A stretch of 64,000 nt of DNA from a virus, in IMG/VR virus record IMGVR_UViG_3300023063_000001, positions 19,572-83,571 of that record. One strand, written 5' to 3'. This document shows, in pieces, positions 58,298 through 64,000 of this stretch. The notes under the pieces were generated by a model that did no database searches, was not told the DNA's origin, and saw nothing but the letters and a program-made list of their open reading frames with translations. A program made the translations under genes and the position numbers. Position 1 is the stretch's first letter. Every line of letters starts with the position of its first letter.

Positions 58298-58691
58298 GCA
58301 CATTAAAGCCTACATGAAGTGTGCAGAAGCTTTTGCTGAATGCTCTGTATCTAAAAGGTTGTCTGTAGGCTCTGTTATTGTTAAAAACAATCGGATTATT
58401 TCTTGTGGTTATAATGCCTTACCTGAGTTCATAGATGGACCACTAGAGGATGAGTTTGGTAAAACCCTACCAGAGACAAGACACGCAGAGAAATCAGCCT
58501 TAATGGGGCTTACTAAGAGCAATGAGAGCGCTGTTGGAGGTGTATTGTTCTGCACGCACGCATGTTGTAAGTTCTGCTCTATTGATATTATTGACAGCGG
58601 TATAACAAAAGTATACTATCGAAATGAATATAGGAGCACAGAGGGTTTAGAGTACCTTCGTGCAAACAACATTGAAGTAATAAAGATTTAG
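58287..58691 (+). CDS. dCMP/deoxycytidylate deaminase-like protein
   Basis: GTG at 58287 is preferred to TTG 58269. Zinc site: HAE in ETRHAEKSALMG, and two cysteines in CTHACCKFCSIDI. 134 residues, as usual for the cytidine/dCMP deaminase family. It converts dCMP to dUMP, the substrate of ThyX, completing a thymidylate route. Allosteric residues cannot be judged. Confidence 0.85.
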   Translation: MKDKHIKAYMKCAEAFAECSVSKRLSVGSVIVKNNRIISCGYNALPEFIDGPLEDEFGKTLPETRHAEKSALMGLTKSNESAVGGVLFCTHACCKFCSIDIIDSGITKVYYRNEYRSTEGLEYLRANNIEVIKI

Positions 58692-58701
58692 GAGAACAAG
58701 A

Positions 58702-59214
58702 ATGAATGACAAAGACTATCTAGAATGGGCAAAGCAATCTTTACTAAAGAGCAGTGTGATGGAATACAAGAATACGTCTTTTGAAGAAAAAGAAGATAAG
58801 ATGCTTCTCCCTGAAGAGATTGTAGACACTAAAGAACTACAACTACACAGCTTAAAAGCCTTCATGTCTGCATTGAATTATGAATGGGCTGTGGTCAGTG
58901 TATTCTTTGACAAAGCGTGCTACTTTGAAAGCTTTACACGCAGTAATAAGGCACGACAGACAATAAGCTTTAACACGGCTGTTCAGTTGTACAATAATCA
59001 CTACTACGACAACCATGATTTCACAAAGCCAAGAGCACCATTTGATTTTGATGCTTATAGCTGGAAGAAAGCTCAGGCTGCAAAGATTGTAAAAGGTGTA
59101 AATCTACAACTCAATAAAAAGACAGGATTTATCAAAGCCTCTAGTAACATCGTAAACTTTGTAAATCCTATTTATTATCAGATGTTTATAACCTCTAAAT
59201 ATTTTCCATTCTAA
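58702..59214 (+). CDS. hypothetical protein (170 aa)
   Basis: ATG after AGGAGAACAAG. Aromatic-rich helical protein (TVQLYNNHYYDNHDF-like stretch and SWKKAQAAKIVKG). No recognised domain. Largest unassigned protein in this operon, probably co-expressed with the deaminase. Confidence 0.62.
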   Translation: MNDKDYLEWAKQSLLKSSVMEYKNTSFEEKEDKMLLPEEIVDTKELQLHSLKAFMSALNYEWAVVSVFFDKACYFESFTRSNKARQTISFNTAVQLYNNHYYDNHDFTKPRAPFDFDAYSWKKAQAAKIVKGVNLQLNKKTGFIKASSNIVNFVNPIYYQMFITSKYFPF

Positions 59215-59223
59215 AGGTGTTTT

Positions 59224-59391
59224 ATGAAAATTATTTTATTAGCCGATGGAAGTTGGGAACACGAGGAAGACGTTTACAAACTAGAACAAGAATATATTAT
59301 CCTTACGATTGCAGAGAACTGGTCAGACAGAGAAATTAGTCAGATGATCAATGACTATTACAAAGAAAATCTTAATAGTATTTTTCAATAA
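59224..59391 (+). CDS. small acidic protein (55 aa)
   Basis: Reads MKIILLADGSWEHEEDVYKLEQEYIIL. The length is short but the frame is closed, has AAAGGTGTTTT upstream and ends right before a terminator hairpin. Function unknown. Confidence 0.52.
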   Translation: MKIILLADGSWEHEEDVYKLEQEYIILTIAENWSDREISQMINDYYKENLNSIFQ

Positions 59392-59398
59392 ATTTAAT

Positions 59399-59432
59399 AG
59401 CCCTGTGAGCTTGTGCTTGCAGGGCTTCTTTG
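59399..59432 (+). terminator. rho-independent terminator
   Basis: AGCCCTG and CAGGGCT (14-nt loop) followed by TCTTTG. It ends the group from promoter 56850. Confidence 0.75.
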
Positions 59433-59450
59433 TTAGAATTAGGGCAGAAA

Positions 59451-59654
59451 ATGAAGCTAACAGCAAAACACATGAAATATTTCCATCTAGGTATGATGCT
59501 TTTATGGCTAGGGCTTACAGTGCCAACACTGGTGTTTTGGTCACAAAGCATCCTTTGGGTTTCTGTGATGAGTATCTATTCAATTATTGTAGGACACATG
59601 GCAGGGTATCAAGGTGCTCGGTCTGAACGTGTACAGGAGAAACGAGATGAATGA
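59451..59654 (+). CDS. membrane protein (67 aa)
   Basis: ATG 59451 (AGGGCAGAAA upstream); the upstream TTG lies in the terminator and is rejected. Two hydrophobic helices (GMMLLWLGLTVPTLVFW and ILWVSVMSIYSIIVG) and a charged C-terminus. Overlaps the next gene. Confidence 0.6.
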   Translation: MKLTAKHMKYFHLGMMLLWLGLTVPTLVFWSQSILWVSVMSIYSIIVGHMAGYQGARSERVQEKRDE

Positions 59655-59841
59655 ACAAATAGAGACAGAACAACCAAATAAAGATATGGTGGGTCCATTG
59701 GACACCCCTGACTTCCGTATCAGGTATTTTCAAACACTTGTAGGTTGTACAGAATATATTAAAAACTTCAACATCAAAGGTGGTGAATGGGGATTTAATA
59801 ACGAAGAGCAATGTTTTATTCTTGTTTATCGGCCACAGTAA
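59647..59841 (+). CDS. hypothetical protein (64 aa)
   Basis: ATG 59647 inside the previous gene's end. Contains DTPDFRIRYFQTLVGCTEYIKN. Function unknown. Confidence 0.55.
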   Translation: MNEQIETEQPNKDMVGPLDTPDFRIRYFQTLVGCTEYIKNFNIKGGEWGFNNEEQCFILVYRPQ

Positions 59842-59852
59842 GGAGAATTTAT

Positions 59853-60203
59853 ATGAATCATCTTAAAGAGTTGACACAAGAAGATCGAGAAGCTATTGCA
59901 CAAGCTAGAGAAGATAAAAAAGATTGGGCTTTAAACAATCTAAAGCTAGAATATGCCGATATGCCTTATTGGGAGAACACAGCCTCAGAGCTTGGTGTAC
60001 GTCTCCCACAATGGATGCATCCGGGGACAGATGTTAAATATCTTAAACGTGTAGCTACAAAGCTTGGATATGACATCAACATCTTCATAGAAGAAACAGG
60101 GTTTTCATCCTTAAAATCCTTTGCACAAGCTAATAACACATACAATGCTCGTGCTCTATGTGGAATACTACTTGAATCATACCTTCAAAATCGTTTAGAA
60201 TAG
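59853..60203 (+). CDS. hypothetical protein (116 aa)
   Basis: ATG 59853 with AAGGAGAATTTAT upstream. Charged N-terminal helix (LTQEDREAIAQAREDKKDWALNN). A later region has WMHPGTDVKYLKRVATKLG, like a small HTH. Possibly a DNA-binding regulator. Confidence 0.58.
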   Translation: MNHLKELTQEDREAIAQAREDKKDWALNNLKLEYADMPYWENTASELGVRLPQWMHPGTDVKYLKRVATKLGYDINIFIEETGFSSLKSFAQANNTYNARALCGILLESYLQNRLE

Positions 60204-60391
60204 GCTATTCATGCGGGGTTTTAGGTATGATTAGACGTGTTAGCTTAAAATCCAAGAGCATGTATGTCTTTACGAGAGATGTATAATTAATATGGGAAAT
60301 ATCCCGATGCTTAAATAATATTCACCACAATAAGCCTTATCCCTTATAAAGTTTACGGGTATTGATATTAAATATGAGGATTATAAATATA
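60204..60391 (+). other. non-coding gap (about 190 bp)
   Basis: AT-rich. It holds a small hairpin GGGA-AATA-TCCC and a TATAAT (with no good -35), but no clear gene. May be a weak promoter for the genes at 60392 onward. Confidence 0.35.
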
Positions 60392-60631
60392 ATGTGGCCA
60401 TTCAAGAAATCAGCAGAAAAGTTATACAAGGAAAAACAAGAAAAGTTAGCATTGGAATCCATCCGCAGAATGGCTGTACTCGTCTCAGATAGGGGTGGAA
60501 TCACACGGATAGGTTGTTCTGAATACGGGGCACGTAAACACCTAGAAGAAGGGACAGAGCCTCATGAGAAGGTGCTTACCTCTGAAGGAGATCTTATTAC
60601 ATGGGAAGAATGGAGGAAAAGAAATGTGTAA
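60392..60631 (+). CDS. hypothetical basic protein (79 aa)
   Basis: ATG 60392 (an ATG at 60374 is alternative, both near GAGGATTATAAA). N-terminus MWPFKKSAEKLYKEKQEK, later SDRGGITRIGCSEYGARK. Function unknown. Overlaps the next gene. Confidence 0.55.
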   Translation: MWPFKKSAEKLYKEKQEKLALESIRRMAVLVSDRGGITRIGCSEYGARKHLEEGTEPHEKVLTSEGDLITWEEWRKRNV

Positions 60632-60905
60632 TAATAAATGCTCTTGCACTAGACGAGACAAAGAGGAGTGTGTTGAGGAGTCTTCCAGTGGGAAGATGTG
60701 TGTGAAGGACATGCCCATTATTGAGGATATTAATTTATCAAATACTAAGCTGTTTGATAGTGGGGATTACACAGCAGACAAGTTAGAATATACCTGCATG
60801 AAATGCCTATACAAAGGCAGCCCTAAGCGTTATTGGAAAGGTGGTAACTATATGATTTGGTATCAAGGTTGTGCTGAATGTGGTAGTGGAGTATTTATAC
60901 AATGA
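60624..60905 (+). CDS. zinc-ribbon-like protein (93 aa)
   Basis: ATG 60624 with GGAGGAAAAGAA upstream. An N-terminal Cys cluster (MCNNKCSCTRRDKEEC) and a CMKC...CAEC pair (YTCMKCLYKG, then YQGCAECGSG) suggest zinc binding, like a transcription or DNA accessory factor. Confidence 0.62.
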   Translation: MCNNKCSCTRRDKEECVEESSSGKMCVKDMPIIEDINLSNTKLFDSGDYTADKLEYTCMKCLYKGSPKRYWKGGNYMIWYQGCAECGSGVFIQ

Positions 60906-61471
60906 AATATTATACAGGGATTGGTTCACGAGAAACACCAAAAGATATTCTAGAGCTTATGCATGAGATTGCATTTACATTAGCTGATCAAGATTACGTC
61001 TTGCGTTCAGGCGGTGCTCAGGGTGCGGATACTGCTTTTGAGGAAGGTGCTAAAGAGTGGAGTTTAGATACAGCCACAAGCTTTAGCGACATACCTGTGA
61101 TGGGTAATATTTATATCCCTTGGAGTGGGTTTGGTAATTACACAGAGCAGTTTAAAGATTGGTATAAAGTGTTGGATCAAATGAGTACTAAGGTCTCAGC
61201 TTTCAAGCTTGCAGAGAATACACACCCAGCTTGGGATAAGTGCTCTATAGCTGCTAAGAAACTCCATGCACGTAATACTTATCAGATACTGGGGCCACTA
61301 TTAAATAACCCATCAAGCTTTCTCATCTGTTGGGCTAAGCTTGATAAGCATGGAAATATTAAGGGTGGTACGGCAACAGCATGGAATTTAGCCAAGAAGT
61401 ATAACGTCCCTTGTTTTAATTTATATAACGAAGATGAGAAACAACGATTAATTAAGTTTGTGGAGGGTTGA
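60902..61471 (+). CDS. SLOG-domain (DprA-like) protein
   Basis: 189 residues overlapping the previous gene. Begins YYTGIGSRETPKDILELMHE and contains RSGGAQGADTAFEEGA, the Rossmann-like SLOG/DprA nucleotide-binding signature, then FLICWAKLDKHGNIKGGTATAWNLA. Phage SLOG proteins may bind a nucleotide signal or protect DNA intermediates. The natural ligand cannot be told. Confidence 0.8.
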   Translation: MKYYTGIGSRETPKDILELMHEIAFTLADQDYVLRSGGAQGADTAFEEGAKEWSLDTATSFSDIPVMGNIYIPWSGFGNYTEQFKDWYKVLDQMSTKVSAFKLAENTHPAWDKCSIAAKKLHARNTYQILGPLLNNPSSFLICWAKLDKHGNIKGGTATAWNLAKKYNVPCFNLYNEDEKQRLIKFVEG

Positions 61472-61476
61472 TAAAA

Positions 61477-61773
61477 ATGATTCCTTACAAACACAACACT
61501 TTGCTATTAAAAACACAAGGCTTACATCTTGAATACGGCTATGCAAGACAAGCTGAAATATTGAGCTTCGTTGGTATTGAAAACATACCTACCAATCCAG
61601 ATACAATGGTAGGAGAGCTACGCTGCAATCCCCTAGAGCCCTGTGCTAGATACAAAGAAGTACTTGCACTAAAATCTAAATATAGAACACAATATGGAGA
61701 CAATCAATTAGAACAAGACTACAAGAATATGCTTGAAAAGCTAAGGGGATACAATGAGTATAAAAACCTTTGA
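61477..61773 (+). CDS. hypothetical protein (98 aa)
   Basis: ATG 61477 nine bases after GGAGGG; TTG 61468 is the alternative. Helical second half (CARYKEVLALKSKYRTQYGDNQLEQDYKNML read in parts). Overlaps the RepL-like gene by 20 bases. Function unknown. Confidence 0.57.
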   Translation: MIPYKHNTLLLKTQGLHLEYGYARQAEILSFVGIENIPTNPDTMVGELRCNPLEPCARYKEVLALKSKYRTQYGDNQLEQDYKNMLEKLRGYNEYKNL

Positions 61774-62302
61774 CTCCAAGCATGAAGGATTGATCCTAGT
61801 AGATGATGATACAGGGGAGATTGTTTACCACAAGAAACCAAAGCATGTGAAACGTGGTAGCTTTGATAAGTATGTAGGGGTTGATGTCAGGTATGCGGAT
61901 GACTGCACAACGAAAGAAAGCCTTATTGAAACCTTGTCTGTAGTAGACGGCTACCTTAAGGACAAGGTATATCTTACATCTCACAACCTATTAGATGCTT
62001 TAAACCAAAATCTATTATCTCCTCTTGAGTTGAAACTAATTACACACATAGTCTTAAACCTGACAGCATGGAATATCTACATCGGAAGTGTAAAAGATCT
62101 ACTGGCTTGTGGTGTGTCTGAATCCAATCTAGCTAGGCTCCTAAAAGGATTGAGTCCTAATGTACTTAGGGTCACTCATAAGAATAAACCTTTAAGGGGA
62201 GATATTGTTATTCAAGTGTCCCCTATCTACGGATGGAAAGGAGATGTTAGGTATCGAGAAACAAGAACAAACAGTTGGTATGGTGTAGGGTCATCTGAAT
62301 AA
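61754..62302 (+). CDS. RepL-like replication initiator / winged-helix protein
   Basis: 182 residues. A central region has an HTH-like block (SVKDLLACGVSESNLARLLKGLS). The end resembles plasmid RepL: QVSPIYGWKGDVRYRETRTNSWY (conserved GD-x-x-YR-x-x-x). RepL proteins bind an origin near their gene. Here the gene is followed by an 830-bp non-coding, repeat-rich stretch. Similarity was judged by eye, so other winged-helix roles remain open. Confidence 0.6.
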   Translation: MSIKTFDSKHEGLILVDDDTGEIVYHKKPKHVKRGSFDKYVGVDVRYADDCTTKESLIETLSVVDGYLKDKVYLTSHNLLDALNQNLLSPLELKLITHIVLNLTAWNIYIGSVKDLLACGVSESNLARLLKGLSPNVLRVTHKNKPLRGDIVIQVSPIYGWKGDVRYRETRTNSWYGVGSSE

Positions 62303-63130
62303 CGAACTCTTCATGGGTGACGAGTTGGTAGCCCTACAACCCTTATAAACCGTAGTGTGCTAAATCTCACTACTTATTATATATCCCAACTAGAAATATC
62401 TTTACGCCCCTCTGGAAAGACCCTTAGCTAATTCTAGTAGGGGTCTATTTCTTTGTCTGTAAATATCCTCAAAGACTTGTAGATACAGGTCTGTAGGTCG
62501 GTGGGTTATTGGATAGTTGTATTGGGTGTTTAACGTACTACGCCCTTAGCTTTTGATTTGCTCTAGATCGCTTCAAATATGCTCACTCTATCACCACCCT
62601 CTACCTAATAGATACTACCTATACTCTATTGATCACCTTACTCTAATAGAGACTGACATAGACTCCTATGGGCGCTGTCAGTCCTTTACAGGCGTATTCC
62701 AAATGGTATTCCAAGACGCTACTTGATACACACAATCTCCTTTAATAACATACACTTAGGCTCTCTGTTCAGCTTCCCATTGAACAGTTGAATCGAGCTA
62801 TTGTATGTCTGATGTAGGCAAAGCTTGTATACTAATAGAATTAGCTAATTGATTGTAAGATGTTGATAGATAATGGTTAATTATAAGGTATCCCTGTATG
62901 TGGGATGTAAGGATACTGTGATAATGTACAGGATTGTACAGGTTGACAAAAGAGTAATTTAGATGCGCTTAACCTAGCGGTTAATCTCCTCCATACTTGT
63001 AGACATTCATTTAGTGACTAAACACTCTTTACAGTCGCATTACAGACCTTGCAGTTCAAGGCTTAGGCTAGGTTTGATAATTATTCATTTAGTGACTAGA
63101 ATTGTCTTTTTAGTCATATTTTAGATAGCA
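62303..63130. other. non-coding repeat-rich region, candidate origin or regulatory hub
   Basis: About 830 bp without a gene between converging operons. It contains the 16-bp direct repeat ATTCATTTAGTGACTA (63005-63020 and 63083-63098), GTATTCCAA twice with a 12-nt period (62694-62702, 62706-62714), a hairpin CTGTTCA/TGAACAG (62765-62787), an inverted CTGACA/TGTCAG pair near 62653, and GTAGTG/CACTAC near 62352. A TTGACA at about 62943 has no matching -10. It lies next to the RepL-like gene. Confidence 0.45.
62418..62455 (+). terminator. rho-independent terminator of the 52-62 kb operon
   Basis: AGACCC and GGGTCT flank a 17-nt loop with a TAGCTAATTCTAG inner pairing, followed by ATTTCTTTG. Located 115 bases after the RepL-like stop. 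Confidence 0.7.
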
Positions 63131-63132
63131 TA

Positions 63133-63154
63133 AAGCCCACTACACAGTGGGCTT
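63133..63154 (-). terminator. terminator of the right-end minus-strand operon
   Basis: On the minus strand AAGCCCACT-GTGT-AGTGGGCTT, perfect 9-bp stem, with a TTTATG tail. It lies just past the stop of the 63181 gene and also faces the plus-strand operon. Confidence 0.85.
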
Positions 63155-63180
63155 AGAGTTTCCTGCTAGGATTAATCTAA

Positions 63181-63450
63181 TCAGAATTTCCAGTTCTCTA
63201 CACACCACGCCAGGAGAGGGTGAGAGTTTTTAACTATACCTGTCTCTTTCTTAGCCTTTACAAGAAACTCTGCCTTGCCATTAGAGTTACGTTTAACTTG
63301 CATCAGTGCAGCACGCATTGAATTATTAGCTCTATCCCAGGCATTCATATTACCATGTTCAATGATGCTTTGAGCAATGTTACCGAAGGTCTTCACAGCT
63401 TCACTGCTAAGGTTGCCTTTGTAGCCTGGAACATTATTGAGGGCTTTCAT
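63181..63450 (-). CDS. hypothetical basic protein (89 aa)
   Basis: Starts MKALNNVPGYKGNLSSEAVKTFG and contains AALMQVKRNSNGKAEFLVKAK. TAGGAGAAACAAA upstream is an ideal ribosome site. Promoter at 63496. Function unknown. Confidence 0.66.
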   Translation of the reverse strand: MKALNNVPGYKGNLSSEAVKTFGNIAQSIIEHGNMNAWDRANNSMRAALMQVKRNSNGKAEFLVKAKKETGIVKNSHPLLAWCVENWKF

Positions 63451-63495
63451 TTTGTTTCTCCTAGAATCTTAGAGCTTTTCTCTAAGGGATGACCC

Positions 63496-63524
63496 ATTGT
63501 AAACAGATACACGTCCTTGTGCAA
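63496..63524 (-). promoter_or_regulatory. sigma70-type promoter
   Basis: On the minus strand TTGCAC (63524-63519), 17-bp spacer, TACAAT (63501-63496). Drives the 63181-63450 gene. Confidence 0.72.
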
Positions 63525-63547
63525 TAGGTATCCTCAGAATTCTTTGA

Positions 63548-63712
63548 TTATTCGTAATCTCTGATTACATCTGCCTTTGCTTTGTGCTTTCTAGAAATAC
63601 GGATAATCTCTTTCTCAATGCTAGCCAAGGATTCATCGAACAGTTTGTACTCTTTGAAGCCTGGAACAGTGAGGACGTATTCGCTGTCTTGTTTGGAGAT
63701 GATGAATTTCAT
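63548..63712 (-). CDS. small protein (54 aa)
   Basis: ATG 63712. Reads MKFIISKQDSEYVLTVPGFKEYKLF then a Lys-rich helix. The N-terminal beta pattern is followed by a helix. Missed by length filters. It lies below a strong promoter. Confidence 0.6.
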   Translation of the reverse strand: MKFIISKQDSEYVLTVPGFKEYKLFDESLASIEKEIIRISRKHKAKADVIRDYE

Positions 63713-63757
63713 GTCTTTATACCTTTTGGTAAGTAGGTTTTATGTTTCAGTCCCCAC

Positions 63758-63786
63758 ACTATAGCTCTCCTGGTGGAGTACGTCAA
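63758..63786 (-). promoter_or_regulatory. sigma70-type promoter
   Basis: On the minus strand TTGACG (63786-63781), 17-bp spacer, TATAGT (63763-63758). Drives the 54-residue protein gene. Confidence 0.8.
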
Positions 63787-63819
63787 CCACTTATTTTACA
63801 TTTATTTCAGGCAAGACAA

Positions 63820-63837
63820 AGGGCGCTTATGCGCCCT
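63820..63837 (-). terminator. terminator
   Basis: On the minus strand AGGGCGC-ATAA-GCGCCCT followed by TTGTCTTG. It ends the gene at 63850. Confidence 0.8.
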
Positions 63838-63849
63838 AGAAAGATTCTT

Positions 63850-63996
63850 TTAAGCAAGTCTGATAGAGGTGACTACTAAACGGCTTCCGTATGCCTGGAA
63901 CATCGTCTCAATCCACCATGCAAGGTCTTCCTGAGACTTACTATTGTACTCTTTAGAGTTGTCTGTAGAGTCAATGCAGTAGTTGATAAGGTACAT
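63850..63996 (-). CDS. small protein (48 aa), may continue past the window
   Basis: ATG 63996 just inside the right edge opens a frame reading MYLINYCIDSTDNSKEYNSK and ending SRLVVTSIRLA. The upstream sequence is outside the window, so an earlier start cannot be excluded. Trp-rich helix in the middle (LAWWIETMFQ). Confidence 0.55.
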   Translation of the reverse strand: MYLINYCIDSTDNSKEYNSKSQEDLAWWIETMFQAYGSRLVVTSIRLA

Positions 63997-64000
63997 TAGT

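Noticed and set aside
59430-59654. Longer start for the membrane protein.
   Set aside because: The TTG lies in the terminator hairpin; ATG 59451 is well placed.
62940-62948. TTGACA as a -35 box.
   Set aside because: No -10 hexamer 15-19 bases downstream.

Overview
The window is part of the genome of a virulent-looking tailed phage with a contractile tail (myovirus morphology) that infects a Gram-negative bacterium. The morphology call rests on a DUF3383-type tail sheath, a tail tube, and a baseplate built from J-like, gp25-like, Gp138-like spike, hub and plug proteins. The Gram-negative host is inferred from a GH24 endolysin with a two-segment holin and lipoprotein (o-)spanins, and from host sigma70-type promoters. 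No integrase, repressor, CRISPR array or rRNA was seen. The sequence is AT-rich and densely packed, and the host genus cannot be fixed from sequence alone. Functions below are recognised from motifs and family memory, not from database searches.

Layout. (1) 1-13.6 kb, plus strand: replication and nucleotide metabolism. It holds the C-terminus of a family B DNA polymerase, an SSB, a 5'-3' exonuclease, a metallophosphoesterase, DUF3310, DUF1937 and MazG-like proteins, flavin-dependent thymidylate synthase ThyX, and a B12-dependent (class II) ribonucleotide reductase split by a group I intron. Three HNH endonuclease genes are scattered among them. (2) 13.6-16.6 kb, minus strand: a lysis cassette with endolysin, holin, two apparent spanin pairs and two further membrane/coiled-coil proteins. 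(3) 16.7-31.9 kb, minus: tailspike, baseplate, tape measure, a tail chaperone with a -1 frameshift, three tube-like paralogues, sheath and neck. (4) 31.9-39 kb, minus: major capsid, decoration protein, S49-type prohead protease, portal, large terminase, and an HNH gene abutting the terminase. (5) 39.2-48.7 kb, minus: a tail-fibre and enzyme cluster with one GH5-like and two SGNH-hydrolase domains. (6) 48.7-52.1 kb: an accessory region with small genes, three tRNAs (Thr, Tyr, Asn), a duplicated portal fragment and several structured non-coding elements. (7) 52.2-62.3 kb, plus: an early operon of many small overlapping genes, with PhoH-like, ClpP-like, ParB-like, dCMP deaminase, SLOG-like and RepL-like proteins. 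(8) 62.3-63.1 kb: a repeat- and hairpin-rich non-coding region between converging operons. (9) 63.2-64 kb: small minus-strand genes with strong promoters.

How it works together (inference). Early plus-strand operons on both flanks use host sigma70-like promoters. RNR, dCMP deaminase, ThyX and MazG-like enzymes feed the DNA polymerase, SSB and exonuclease. The minus-strand late block builds the capsid and tail, and the fibre enzymes probably cut or deacetylate a surface polysaccharide. The endolysin, holin and spanins then release progeny.

The most unusual items are listed first here. They are the multi-hairpin element at 49.54-49.75 kb with GGAGG loops (CCUCC on the other strand), the stand-alone portal fragment beside it, the intron placed inside the codon of the predicted radical cysteine of the RNR, the exonuclease/HNH junction that resembles an RF2-type +1 frameshift site, and the two tandem structured units at 51.7-52.0 kb.
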